Assembly: GCA_003242425.1 (NCBI GenBank)
Contig: QGUL01000001.1
Span: 1 to 23,683, forward strand
DNA: 23,683 nt
DNA from: Pseudomonadota bacterium
GTDB taxonomy: Bacteria; Pseudomonadota; Gammaproteobacteria; Burkholderiales; SG8-39
Reading direction: 5' to 3'
The notes below the pieces were generated by a model that was not told where the DNA came from, searched no databases, and saw only the letters and a list, made by a program, of their open reading frames with translations. Position numbers and translations under genes: made by a program. Below, one piece after another: positions 15,328 through 23,212 of the stretch (within the stretch, counting starts at the first letter, position 1; every line of letters begins with the position of its first letter).

Positions 15328-16206
15328 ATGGATACTCGCATTCTCGACGGCGTGGCGCTGTCGCGCAAACTGCGCGCCGAGTGGCAGGGCCGCGCCAGCG
15401 CCCTGGCCCAGGCCGGCCATCCGCCCGGACTGGCCGTGCTGATCGTCGGCCAGGACCCGGCCTCGGCCGTGTACGTGCGCAACAAGATCAAGGCCTGCGC
15501 GGATTTCGGCGTGCGTTCCGAGCAGCTCGAGCTGCCGGAGCAGACCACGGAAGCCGAACTGCTGCGCCACATCGACCGCCTGAACCGCGACCCGGCCGTG
15601 CACGGCATCCTGGTGCAGCTTCCGCTGCCCAAGCATATCGCCACCGAAAAGATCATCCACGCCATCGATCCGGCCAAGGACGTGGACGGCTTCCATCCGC
15701 TCAACGTCGGACTGCTGGCGGCCGGCCAGCCGCGGTTCGTACCCTGTACGCCGGCCGGCATCATGGAACTGCTGGATGCCGCGCAGATCAACCCCTGGGG
15801 CCAGCACGCCGTGGTCGTCGGCGCGAGCAACATCGTCGGCAAACCGGTCGGCCTGCTCCTGCTGCAGCGCGGCGCGACGGTCACTTTCTGCAACTCCAAA
15901 ACCCGCGATCTGGCGGCGCACACCCGCCAGGCCGACATCCTGGTCGTGGCCACGGGCAGGCCGAAACTCGTCAACGCCGACATGGTCAAGGAAGGAGCGG
16001 TGGTGGTCGACGTGGGCATCAACCGGCTACCCGACGGCAGCCTGGTGGGCGACGTGGACTATCAATCCATGCTCGGCAAGGCTTCGTACGTGACTCCGGT
16101 CCCGGGCGGCGTCGGCCCCATGACCATCACCATGCTGATGATCAACACGGTGCGCGCGGCGGAAGCCGCCTACGCCCGGGCGCATAAGGCGGTGAACGTA
16201 CTCTGA
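15328..16206 (+). CDS. folD: Bifunctional methylenetetrahydrofolate dehydrogenase / methenyltetrahydrofolate cyclohydrolase
   Basis: Interconverts 5,10-methylene-, methenyl- and 10-formyl-tetrahydrofolate, supplying one-carbon units for purines and formyl-methionine; cytoplasmic homodimer. The 292-residue protein shows the catalytic Tyr49 and Lys53 ([12 protein letters not shown]), the folate site [13 protein letters not shown] and [12 protein letters not shown], the NADP loop [18 protein letters not shown], and the C-terminal signature [15 protein letters not shown]. Start ATG 15328 fits the family N-terminus ([16 protein letters not shown]). There is no strong Shine-Dalgarno, but an extended -10 lies 50 bases upstream. 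It is divergent from aceE and followed by prlC after 40 bp. Confidence 0.97.
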   Translation: MDTRILDGVALSRKLRAEWQGRASALAQAGHPPGLAVLIVGQDPASAVYVRNKIKACADFGVRSEQLELPEQTTEAELLRHIDRLNRDPAVHGILVQLPLPKHIATEKIIHAIDPAKDVDGFHPLNVGLLAAGQPRFVPCTPAGIMELLDAAQINPWGQHAVVVGASNIVGKPVGLLLLQRGATVTFCNSKTRDLAAHTRQADILVVATGRPKLVNADMVKEGAVVVDVGINRLPDGSLVGDVDYQSMLGKASYVTPVPGGVGPMTITMLMINTVRAAEAAYARAHKAVNVL

Positions 16207-16246
16207 TTCCCCGCGCCCGGCACGCCGCTTTCCACGGATGGAGAAG

Positions 16247-18286
16247 ATGAACCCGTTGCTCGATTTCAGCGGTCTGCCCCGTTTTGCCGCGATCCGGCCC
16301 GAACATGTCACGCCGGCCGTGGACGCCCTGCTCGAACAGAACCGCGCGCTCATCGCGCGGCTCACGGCGCCCGACACGCCGGCGACCTGGGACAGCTTCG
16401 TCCAGCCGATGGAGGACGCGCACGAGCGCCTGAACCGCGCCTGGGGCATCGTCGGCCATCTGCACAGCGTGCTCGACTCGCCGGCCCTGCGCGAAGCCTA
16501 CAACACCAACCAGCCGAAGATCGTCGAGTACTACACCGAGCTCGGCCAGAATCTGGCGCTGTTCGAGAAATACAAGGCGCTCAAGGCTTCGCCCGAATAC
16601 GAGCGCCTCGATCGCGCGCAGCGCAAGATCATCGACAACGAGATCCGCGACTTCCGGCTGTCCGGCGCGGAACTGCCCGAGGACAAGAAGAAGCGTTTCG
16701 CGGAAATCTCCGCGCGCCTCGCGCAGCTTTCGACCAGGTTCTCCGAGAACCTGCTCGACGCCACCAACGCCTACGCGCTCTATATCGAGGACGAGGCCGA
16801 GCTGGTCGGCATCCCCGCCGACGTGCTGCAGGCGGCGCGCGAGGAAGCGCAGAAGGACGGCAAACCGGGCTGGAAATTCACCCTGCGCGCGCCGAGCTAC
16901 ATCCCGGTCATGCAGTACGCCGACAACCGCGCGTTGCGCGAGCAGCTCTACCGCGCCTACGTCACCCGCGCGAGCGAGTTCGGCAAGCCGGAACTGGACA
17001 ACACGCCGATCATCGACGAAATCCTCAAGCTGCGGCGCGAAGCGGCGCGGCTGCTGGGCTACGACAACCACGCCGAAGTGTCGCTGGTCGCGAAAATGGC
17101 CGAGTCGCCCAAGCAGGTGCTCGACTTCTTGAACGACCTCGCCGCCAAGGCTCTGCCCTTCGCGCGGCGCGACTGGGCCGAGCTCAAACAGTTCGCGAAG
17201 GACGAACTAGGACTCGAAGACCTGCAGGCCTGGGACGTGGCCTACGCCTCGGAGAAATTGCGCGTGCGGCGCTACGCCTTCTCCGAACAGGAAGTGAAAC
17301 AGTACTTCCCCGAGCACAAAGTGCTGGAAGGCCTGTTCCGCGTCGTCTCCACCATCTACGGTCTCCGGATCCGCGAAGCGCAGGCCGAGACCTGGGACCC
17401 CACGGTGCGCTTCTTCCGCATCGAGGACGGCGAAGGCCGGCATGTCGGCAGCTTCTATCTCGATCTCTACGCGCGCGAAACCAAGCGCGGCGGTGCCTGG
17501 ATGGACGATGCGATCACCCGCCGCGTCGTGAACGGCCGGGTGCAGGTGCCGGTCGCCTATCTCGTCTGCAACTTCTCCGCGCCGGTGGGCGGCAAGCCCG
17601 CGCTGTTCACCCACGACGAAGTGCTGACCCTGTTCCACGAGTTCGGCCACGGGCTGCATCATCTGCTCACGCAGGTCGAACATTACGGCGTGTCCGGCAT
17701 CCACGGCGTGGAATGGGACGCGGTGGAGCTGCCCAGCCAGTTCATGGAGAACTTCTGCTGGGAGTGGGACGTGCTGCGGCACATGACCGAGCATTGCGAG
17801 ACCGGGGAACCGCTGCCGCGCGCGCTCTACGACAAGATGATCGCGGCCAAGAACTTCCAGGCCGGCATGCAGATGGTGCGACAGCTCGAATTCTCGCTGT
17901 TCGACATGCACCTGCATTACGACTTCGATCCCGAGGGTTCCAAGACGCCGCTGGAGCTGCTCGACGAGATCCGTCAGCGCGTGGCGGTGCTGATCCCGCC
18001 GCCCTACACGCGCTTCCCGCAAAGCTTCAGCCACATCTTCGCGGGCGGCTACAGCGCCGGCTACTACAGCTACAAGTGGGCGGAAGTGCTCTCCGCCGAC
18101 GCCTACAGCCTGTTCGAGGAGAACGGCGTGCTCGATCCCGCCACCGGCGCGAAGTTCAGGCAGGAAATCCTCGCCGTCGGCGGCAGCCGCTCGGCGCTGG
18201 AGTCCTTCGTCGCCTTCCGCGGCCGCGAGCCGCGCGTGGACGCGCTGTTGCGCCACAACGGCATGGTGGAAGCCGAGACCGTCTAA
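16247..18286 (+). CDS. prlC: Oligopeptidase A (M3 family zinc metallopeptidase)
   Basis: Cytoplasmic metallopeptidase that degrades short peptides, including cleaved signal peptides in E. coli. About 679 aa, as in E. coli PrlC. The N-terminus NPLLDFSGLPRFAAIRPEHV is diagnostic. The zinc site is H464-E-F-G-H468 (LFHEFGHGLHH) with the third ligand probably Glu494 in VELPSQFMENF. Further family blocks are SFYLDLYARETKRGGAWMDD and the C-terminal FSHIFAGGYSAGYYSYKWAE. I choose ATG 16247 because it aligns with the family start; ATG 16238 would add three residues. GGAG just before 16247 has a short, three-base spacer. It follows folD closely with no clear terminator, so cotranscription is plausible. 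Confidence 0.96.
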   Translation: MNPLLDFSGLPRFAAIRPEHVTPAVDALLEQNRALIARLTAPDTPATWDSFVQPMEDAHERLNRAWGIVGHLHSVLDSPALREAYNTNQPKIVEYYTELGQNLALFEKYKALKASPEYERLDRAQRKIIDNEIRDFRLSGAELPEDKKKRFAEISARLAQLSTRFSENLLDATNAYALYIEDEAELVGIPADVLQAAREEAQKDGKPGWKFTLRAPSYIPVMQYADNRALREQLYRAYVTRASEFGKPELDNTPIIDEILKLRREAARLLGYDNHAEVSLVAKMAESPKQVLDFLNDLAAKALPFARRDWAELKQFAKDELGLEDLQAWDVAYASEKLRVRRYAFSEQEVKQYFPEHKVLEGLFRVVSTIYGLRIREAQAETWDPTVRFFRIEDGEGRHVGSFYLDLYARETKRGGAWMDDAITRRVVNGRVQVPVAYLVCNFSAPVGGKPALFTHDEVLTLFHEFGHGLHHLLTQVEHYGVSGIHGVEWDAVELPSQFMENFCWEWDVLRHMTEHCETGEPLPRALYDKMIAAKNFQAGMQMVRQLEFSLFDMHLHYDFDPEGSKTPLELLDEIRQRVAVLIPPPYTRFPQSFSHIFAGGYSAGYYSYKWAEVLSADAYSLFEENGVLDPATGAKFRQEILAVGGSRSALESFVAFRGREPRVDALLRHNGMVEAETV

Positions 18287-18339
18287 GCCGGGGCTTGTGC
18301 CCGCGTCGACTTCCTGACGCACTTTCCACAGCATTCGAC

Positions 18340-18367
18340 GCACGGTGTGAAGGAACTCGCACCGTGC
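18340..18367. repeat. Inverted repeat after prlC, ahead of the DUF4124-glutaredoxin promoter
   Basis: GCACGGTG (18340-18347) and CACCGTGC (18360-18367) form eight perfect pairs around a 12-base spacer. It lies 54 bases after the prlC stop and ends about 22 bases before an extended -10. It may be a weak terminator or an operator; there is no T-run. Confidence 0.4.
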
Positions 18368-18389
18368 CGCCCGCCCTGCCGGACCGTGG

Positions 18390-18398
18390 TGCTATCAT
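18390..18398 (+). promoter_or_regulatory. Extended -10 promoter candidate for the DUF4124-glutaredoxin gene
   Basis: TGCTATCAT carries a TGn extension and TATCAT (five of six matches to TATAAT), 28 bases before the ATG at 18427. No good -35 is present 17 bases upstream. Confidence 0.45.
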
Positions 18399-18426
18399 GC
18401 CATTGTCATTGCGTCCGGAGCACAGC

Positions 18427-18984
18427 ATGCGATCCGCCTTGTGTACCGCGATCGCCGCCGCCCTGTTCGCCGGCAGTGCGGCCGCCCAGATGTACCGCTG
18501 GGTCGACGCCAACGGCCGCGTGCATTACAGCGACACGCCCCCGCCGCCTTCGGCCGTCAAGGCCGAACAGAAGCGGCTGCAGGGCAGCGTCGTGCCGAGC
18601 AACCGGCTGCCCTACGAGACGCAGCTCGCGGTTCAGCGCGCGCCGGTGACGCTCTATGCGACGCCTGAGTGCGGCCAGCCCTGCGACGACGGCCGCGCCC
18701 TTCTCGTGAAACGCGGCGTACCTTTCAAGGAAATTGCGGTCCGTGACGCCGAGACGCGCGCGGCATTGGAACGCGTATCGGGTTCGAACGAAGTGCCGGT
18801 GCTCGTGGTCGGACGCGACATGCGCAAGGGCTGGCTGGAACCGGCCTGGCATGCGGCGCTCGACGCCGCCGGCTATCCGAAGTCGAGCCCCCTCGCGGAA
18901 CGGGCGCCGCAACCGCCTGCCGCCGAACCGCCGCCTGCGTCGCCTGCCGAAGCCCCAGCGGGCCCTTACACGCCCAAATTCTGA
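18427..18984 (+). CDS. Exported DUF4124 / glutaredoxin-like protein (185 aa)
   Basis: Predicted periplasmic protein: a short Sec signal ([20 protein letters not shown], cleavage near residue 20), then a DUF4124 segment ([20 protein letters not shown]). From about residue 72 a glutaredoxin-like fold follows ([40 protein letters not shown]). A Pro/Ala-rich tail closes the protein (about 158-185). The redox site is Cys-Gly-Gln-Pro-Cys, three residues between the cysteines instead of the usual two, so classical dithiol chemistry is uncertain. The cis-Pro (EVPVL) is present. The start is ATG 18427 with GGAG six bases upstream; an in-frame ATG at 18397 would overlap the promoter. A role in periplasmic thiol chemistry or cell-envelope stress is only inference. 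The exonuclease III gene begins 52 bp downstream. Confidence 0.85.
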   Translation: MRSALCTAIAAALFAGSAAAQMYRWVDANGRVHYSDTPPPPSAVKAEQKRLQGSVVPSNRLPYETQLAVQRAPVTLYATPECGQPCDDGRALLVKRGVPFKEIAVRDAETRAALERVSGSNEVPVLVVGRDMRKGWLEPAWHAALDAAGYPKSSPLAERAPQPPAAEPPPASPAEAPAGPYTPKF

Positions 18985-19036
18985 GCGCTGTGCCAGATCA
19001 ACGGCAGGCGCGCGCCGCGCCGGGTATGCTTGGCGC

Positions 19037-19816
19037 ATGAAGATCGCCACCTGGAACGTCAACTCGCTCAAAGTGCGGCTGCCGCATCTGCTGCAGTGGC
19101 TGGAAAAGCAGCGCCCGGACGTGGTCTGCCTGCAGGAAACCAAATGCGAGGACCACAACTTCCCCTGCGCGGAGCTGGAAAGCGCCGGCTACTTCTCGGC
19201 CTACTGCGGGCAGAAGGCCTATAACGGCGTCGCCATCCTCGCCCGCGTCCGACCGGCCGACGTGGCGCTCGGCATCGGCGGTTTCGAAGACGAGCAGAAA
19301 CGCGTGATCAGCGCCACCGTGGGCGACACGCGCATCGTCTGCGCCTACGTGCCGAACGGGCAGGCGGTGGGCAGCGAGAAGTACGAATACAAGCTGCGCT
19401 GGCTGCGCGCTTTCCGCGACTGGCTCGCCGGGGAGCTCGGCAAGTATCCGAAGCTCGCCGTGCTGGGCGACTACAACATCGCGCCGGAGAACGAGGACGT
19501 GTACGACCCGCAGGCCTGGGCCGGACAGGTGCTGTTCAGCGAACCGGAGCGGCAGGCGTTCCGCGCCCTGCTCGACCTGGGCTTGCGCGATTGCTTCCGC
19601 CTCTTCCCGCAGCCGGAGAAGAGTTACACCTGGTGGGATTACCGCATGAACCAGTTCAAGCGGAACATGGGCCTGCGCATCGATCACATCCTCGCCAGCC
19701 CCGCGCTCGCGGAGCGCGCGGTGGCGTGCAGCGTGGACGTGGAGCCGCGCCGGCTCGAGCGCCCCTCCGATCACGCGCCGGTGATCGCGGAGTTCCGCTG
19801 CGAAGCTTCCACGTAA
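19037..19816 (+). CDS. xthA: Exodeoxyribonuclease III (AP endonuclease)
   Basis: Mg2+-dependent DNA repair enzyme that cuts at abasic sites and trims 3' blocking groups in base-excision repair. 259 aa, close to E. coli Xth. Catalytic motifs are all present: WNVNSLKVR (residue 6 on), Glu34 in [24 protein letters not shown] (Asp and Asn of the active site), and the C-terminal RIDHIL and PSDHAPV (catalytic His). The start is ATG 19037. No Shine-Dalgarno precedes it, but TATGCT (19024-19029) lies so close that a transcript from it would begin at or next to the ATG. It is convergent with the Prx-Grx gene and shares a strong terminator with it. Confidence 0.97.
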   Translation: MKIATWNVNSLKVRLPHLLQWLEKQRPDVVCLQETKCEDHNFPCAELESAGYFSAYCGQKAYNGVAILARVRPADVALGIGGFEDEQKRVISATVGDTRIVCAYVPNGQAVGSEKYEYKLRWLRAFRDWLAGELGKYPKLAVLGDYNIAPENEDVYDPQAWAGQVLFSEPERQAFRALLDLGLRDCFRLFPQPEKSYTWWDYRMNQFKRNMGLRIDHILASPALAERAVACSVDVEPRRLERPSDHAPVIAEFRCEAST

Positions 19817-19849
19817 AGAAACGCCGTCCGCAGTGCGGACGGCGTGTTT
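19815..19849. terminator. Bidirectional Rho-independent terminator between xthA and Prx-Grx
   Basis: ACGCCGTCCG (19821-19830) and CGGACGGCGT (19836-19845) form a ten-pair stem, extendable by two pairs into the CAGTG loop. On the minus strand it is followed by TTTCTTT, on the plus strand by GTTT. It starts five bases after the xthA stop and ends 15 bases before the Prx-Grx stop, so it can serve both; the minus-strand tail is the better one. Confidence 0.85.
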
Positions 19850-19859
19850 GGGAACGGCG

Positions 19860-20603
19860 TCAGGCCGCTTTCCTCTGCTGCAGCCAGGTCTCCAGCGCTT
19901 CGGAGCCGCCGATCAGCCGGCCGTTGATGAACACCTGCGGCGTAGTCTGCGCGCCGGCGAGCGCGCCGGTGATGCGGCCGCGGGTTTTGTGCGGCAGCGT
20001 GAGCTCGATGTATTCGTAGCCGGCGTCGGAGAGCAGCGCCTTGGCCTTGGCGCAGTAGGGGCAGCCTTCCTTGGACAGCACCACCACCTGGTCGGGCTTG
20101 CGCGCGTCGGGATTGATGTACGCGAGCATGGTATCGGCATCCGATACCTCGAAGGGATCGCCGGGCTTCTGCGGCTCGATGAACATCTTCTCGATCACGC
20201 CGTCGCGCACCAGCATCGAGTAGCGCCACGAGCGCTTGCCGAACCCGAGCTCGCTCTTGTCGACCAGCATGCCCATGCCGGCGGTGAAATCGCCGTTGCC
20301 GTCGGGAATGACCTTCACGTGCTCCAGCCCCTCTTCCTTCGCCCACTCGTTCATGACGAAGGTGTCGTTGACCGACACGCAGTAGATCGCGTCGATGCCG
20401 TTGGCGAAGAACGCCGGGGCGAGCTCTTCGAAGCGCGGCAGATGGGTGGACGAGCAGGTGGGGGTGTAGGCGCCGGGCAGGGAAAACACCACCACGTTCT
20501 TGCCCTTGAACAGATCGTCGGTGGTCAGGGTCTTCCACTCGCCCTGTTCGCGGACGCGGAATTCGACCTGGGGAACGCGCTGGCCTTCTCGGTTTTGCAA
20601 CAT
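19860..20603 (-). CDS. Hybrid peroxiredoxin-5 / glutaredoxin fusion peroxidase (247 aa)
   Basis: Glutathione-dependent peroxidase joining a Prx5-type domain to its own glutaredoxin, as in the hybrid enzymes of Haemophilus and Neisseria. The Prx domain (about 1-165) has the peroxidatic site [17 protein letters not shown] with Cys50 and the [12 protein letters not shown] block. The glutaredoxin domain (about 172-247) has C181-P-Y-C184, [14 protein letters not shown] (glutathione-binding cis-Pro) and a C-terminal helix. It reduces hydrogen peroxide and alkyl peroxides in the cytoplasm. The start is ATG 20603 with GGAG seven bases upstream. That ribosome-binding site is part of a long hairpin (20607-20655), and an OxyR-like box lies just beyond it. 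ntrC ends 101 bp upstream on the same strand, so read-through is also possible. Confidence 0.96.
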   Translation of the reverse strand: MLQNREGQRVPQVEFRVREQGEWKTLTTDDLFKGKNVVVFSLPGAYTPTCSSTHLPRFEELAPAFFANGIDAIYCVSVNDTFVMNEWAKEEGLEHVKVIPDGNGDFTAGMGMLVDKSELGFGKRSWRYSMLVRDGVIEKMFIEPQKPGDPFEVSDADTMLAYINPDARKPDQVVVLSKEGCPYCAKAKALLSDAGYEYIELTLPHKTRGRITGALAGAQTTPQVFINGRLIGGSEALETWLQQRKAA

Positions 20604-20606
20604 GTA

Positions 20607-20655
20607 CTGTCTCCGTATTCAGTTCGTCGTCGATGACGACGAACTGTACGGACAG
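20607..20655 (-). promoter_or_regulatory. Long inverted repeat covering the Prx-Grx ribosome-binding site
   Basis: CAGTTCGTCGTC (20620-20631) pairs perfectly with GACGACGAACTG (20635-20646) around a GAT loop. The pairing continues, after a TT bulge and a CT bulge in one arm, through CCGTA/TACGG and CTGT/ACAG: 21 pairs in all. In the minus-strand RNA the two G residues of the GGAG ribosome-binding site (20614-20611) are paired and the rest lies in the second bulge. It could be an RNA switch or a DNA operator. Confidence 0.6.
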
Positions 20656-20671
20656 CAGTCCGATAGAGCCA

Positions 20672-20708
20672 ATTTTTTGTCGCGATGCACCTTATAGGTT
20701 TTGGCTAA
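20672..20708 (-). promoter_or_regulatory. OxyR-like tetrad box upstream of Prx-Grx
   Basis: On the minus strand, TTAG-N7-CTAT-N7-ATCG-N7-AAAT matches the OxyR pattern ATAG-N7-CTAT-N7-ATAG-N7-CTAT at 12 of 16 defined positions with exact spacing. It ends about 70 bases before the start codon and overlaps the ntrC stop. OxyR control of such peroxidases is known in other bacteria; here it is inferred. Confidence 0.4.
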
Positions 20709-22120
20709 GTCGCGTGGGTTTCCTCGTGCTCGTCCTTGCCGCCGATGCCCAGTTCCTGGATCTTGCGCGTGATGGTGTTGCGGCCGATGCCGAGCAGCGT
20801 CGCCGCTTCGATGCGCCGGCCCGCGGTATGGTTGAGCGCGGTGACGATGAGCAGGCGCTCGAACTCCCGCGTCAGGCGATCCATGACGCCGGTTTCGCCT
20901 CGCATCAGTGCGCGTTCGACCTGCTTGCGCAGCGCCGTCAGCCATTCGGCGTCGACGTCCTGCTCCTCGCTCTGGCGCAGCTCGGGCGGGAGATCGGCGA
21001 TTTCCACCACCTGCGCCGGCGCCATGACGGTGAGCCAGTGACAGATGTTCTCGAGCTGCCGCACGTTGCCGGGGAAGTCCTGCGCGACGAGGTAGTTCAT
21101 CGCCGCCTCCGACAGACGTTTCGGTTCCACACCCAGTTCGCGCGCGCTCTTGGCGAGGAAGTGGCGCGCGAGCAGCGGTATGTCCTCGCGCCGGTCGCGC
21201 AGAGGCGGCAGGCGCAGGCGGATGACGTTGAGGCGGTGGTAGAGGTCCTCGCGGAACAGGCCCTCGCGCACCCGCGCCTCCAGGTCCTGGTGGGTCGCGG
21301 CGATCACGCGCACGTTGGCACGGATCGGCTGATGGCCGCCGACGCGGTAGAAGTGGCCGTCGGACAGCACCCGCAGCAGCCGTGTCTGCAGATCGGCCGG
21401 CATGTCGCCGATCTCGTCGAGGAACAGGGTACCGCCTTCGGCCTGCTCGAAGCGGCCGCGCCGCATGGACTGCGCGCCGGTGAAGGCGCCGCGTTCGTGA
21501 CCGAACAGTTCGGACTCGAGCAGATCCTTGGGCATCGCCGCGGTATTGATGGCGATGAAGGGCTTGTGTGCGCGCGGGCTGTGACGATGCAGCGCCCGGG
21601 CGACTAGTTCCTTGCCGGTGCCCGATTCGCCGGTGATGAGCACGGTCGCGCTCGAACGCGACAGGCGGCCGATGGCGCGGAACACCTCCTGCATGGAGGG
21701 CGCCTGCCCGAGGATGTCCGGCGAGGCGGGCGGCGTTTCCAGCTCATCGCCGTCCTGCGCGCTGCCGCCGAGCGCGCGCCGGATCAGTTCCACCGCCTGG
21801 TCGACATCGAAGGGTTTGGGCAGGTATTCGAAGGCCCCGCCCTGGAAGGCCGCCACGGCCGATTCCAGATCCGAGTACGCCGTCATGATGATGACGGGCA
21901 GGGCCGGGTAGCGCTGTTTCACCGTCTGCAGCAGCTCCAGGCCGGAGCCCCCCGGCATGCGGATATCCGAGACCAGCACTTGCGGCGTGTCGCTGTTCAG
22001 CGCAGCGAGCGCGTCCTGCGCGTTGCCGAAGGTCCGGAACGGGATGCCTTCGCGCGCCAGCGCCTTTTCGAAGACCCAGCGTATCGATCGGTCGTCGTCG
22101 ACTACCCAGACAGGTTTCAT
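20705..22120 (-). CDS. ntrC: Nitrogen regulation response regulator NtrC (NR(I))
   Basis: Sigma-54-dependent activator phosphorylated by NtrB under nitrogen limitation. 471 aa with three domains. The receiver (about 1-120) has acidic pocket [11 protein letters not shown], phospho-acceptor Asp52 in LVSDIRMPG and Lys in EYLPKPFD. The AAA+ domain (about 140-380) has Walker A GESGTGKE, the sigma-54-contacting GAFTGA loop, Walker [12 protein letters not shown] and [14 protein letters not shown]-terminal Fis-type helix-turn-helix follows ([19 protein letters not shown]). The start is ATG 22120, which overlaps the ntrB stop by four bases (ATGA), implying translational coupling. No sigma-54 promoter is visible internally. 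The gene ends inside the OxyR-like box of the next gene. Confidence 0.97.
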   Translation of the reverse strand: MKPVWVVDDDRSIRWVFEKALAREGIPFRTFGNAQDALAALNSDTPQVLVSDIRMPGGSGLELLQTVKQRYPALPVIIMTAYSDLESAVAAFQGGAFEYLPKPFDVDQAVELIRRALGGSAQDGDELETPPASPDILGQAPSMQEVFRAIGRLSRSSATVLITGESGTGKELVARALHRHSPRAHKPFIAINTAAMPKDLLESELFGHERGAFTGAQSMRRGRFEQAEGGTLFLDEIGDMPADLQTRLLRVLSDGHFYRVGGHQPIRANVRVIAATHQDLEARVREGLFREDLYHRLNVIRLRLPPLRDRREDIPLLARHFLAKSARELGVEPKRLSEAAMNYLVAQDFPGNVRQLENICHWLTVMAPAQVVEIADLPPELRQSEEQDVDAEWLTALRKQVERALMRGETGVMDRLTREFERLLIVTALNHTAGRRIEAATLLGIGRNTITRKIQELGIGGKDEHEETHAT

Positions 22121-23181
22121 GATTCGGCCTTCGTGGCTTCGATCGGCAAGATGATGCGGAACACCGTGCGGCCGGGCTCGCTCTCGCATTCGAGCATGCC
22201 CTGGTGGTGCTGCACATAGGTCTGCGCCAGGGTCAGCCCCAGTCCGTGGCCGCCTTCGCGGCCGGACACGAGCGGATAGAAGATGCGATCGCGCAGCTCG
22301 GGCGGAATGCCGGGCCCGTTGTCGATAATCTGCACGTCCAGCGCAAGACGGTACCTGCGCCGGGCGATGGTGACGGCGCGCGCCACGCGCGTGCGCAGAC
22401 AGATCTCGGCGTCCGGCTGGCCCTGCAGCGCCTGTGCGGCGTTGCGGACGATGTTGAGCAGCACCTGAATGAGCTGCTCGCGGTCGCCGTGGATCTCCGG
22501 CAGGCTGGTGTCGTAGTCGCGCCGCAACCGGATGCCGTTGGGAAACTCGGCGAGGATGAGGCTGCGCACCCGCTCCAGCACCTCGTGGATGTTCACCGGT
22601 CCCATGTGCGGCGGCCGGTGCGGCGTGAGCAGCCGGTCCATCAGCCCCTGCAGGCGATCGGCTTCCTTGATGATCACCTGCGTGTACTCGCGCAGCTCGG
22701 GACGGTCGAGCTCGCTCTCCAGCAATTGCGCCGAGCCGCGCAAGCCCCCGAGCGGGTTCTTGATCTCGTGCGCGAGGTTGCTGATCAGCTCGCGGTTGGC
22801 CTGCTGCTGGTGCAGAAGCTGTTCTTCGCGTTCGATGCGCAGATGCTGGTCGATGGCGCGCAGCTCCAGCAGCACGCCGTGCACCGGCTGGTCGACCGGC
22901 GTGGCGAGCACGTTGAGCTGCAGGCTGTCCTGGCCGGGACGGGTGAGCGTGACCGCCTGGTCCCAGAAGCCCCAGTGCTGGGTAATCGCCTGCTCGAGCT
23001 TTTCGACCAGGGGGCCGGCATCGAGGAACAGGTCGCCGAACGCCGCGCCCTCCAGCGAACGGCGGCTCGTTTGCAGCAGCTGCTCGGCCGCCGCATTGGC
23101 GTAGTGCACGCGCATAGCCTCGTCGAGCACCACCACGGCGGTGGCGAGCAGATCGAGGCCGGCGTACTGGGCAGCGGTCAT
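22117..23181 (-). CDS. ntrB: Nitrogen regulation sensor kinase/phosphatase NtrB (NR(II))
   Basis: Cytoplasmic histidine kinase that phosphorylates or dephosphorylates NtrC under control of a PII protein. 354 aa without membrane spans. An N-terminal PAS domain (about 5-115; VVVLDEAMRVHYANAAAEQLL) is followed by the dimerisation/H-box with His138 in NLAHEIKNPLGGLRGSAQLL. The ATPase domain has the N box (QVLLNIVRNAAQAL), G1 (IDNGPGIPPELRD), F box (FYPLVSGREGG) and G2 (GHGLGLTLAQ). The start is ATG 23181 with a GGAGAGGG purine-rich site upstream. It overlaps ntrC by four bases. The DUF4124 gene 31 bp upstream on the same strand is probably in the same operon. Confidence 0.96.
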   Translation of the reverse strand: MTAAQYAGLDLLATAVVVLDEAMRVHYANAAAEQLLQTSRRSLEGAAFGDLFLDAGPLVEKLEQAITQHWGFWDQAVTLTRPGQDSLQLNVLATPVDQPVHGVLLELRAIDQHLRIEREEQLLHQQQANRELISNLAHEIKNPLGGLRGSAQLLESELDRPELREYTQVIIKEADRLQGLMDRLLTPHRPPHMGPVNIHEVLERVRSLILAEFPNGIRLRRDYDTSLPEIHGDREQLIQVLLNIVRNAAQALQGQPDAEICLRTRVARAVTIARRRYRLALDVQIIDNGPGIPPELRDRIFYPLVSGREGGHGLGLTLAQTYVQHHQGMLECESEPGRTVFRIILPIEATKAES

Positions 23182-23212
23182 CCGACCCTCTCCGTCGAGG
23201 GCTGGCGACGCG

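Noticed and set aside
20673..20678. T6 run after the Prx-Grx hairpin on the plus strand, as an intrinsic terminator
   Set aside because: The run begins about 18 bases after the stem, too far for a Rho-independent terminator, and no plus-strand gene ends here because xthA already stops before 19821.
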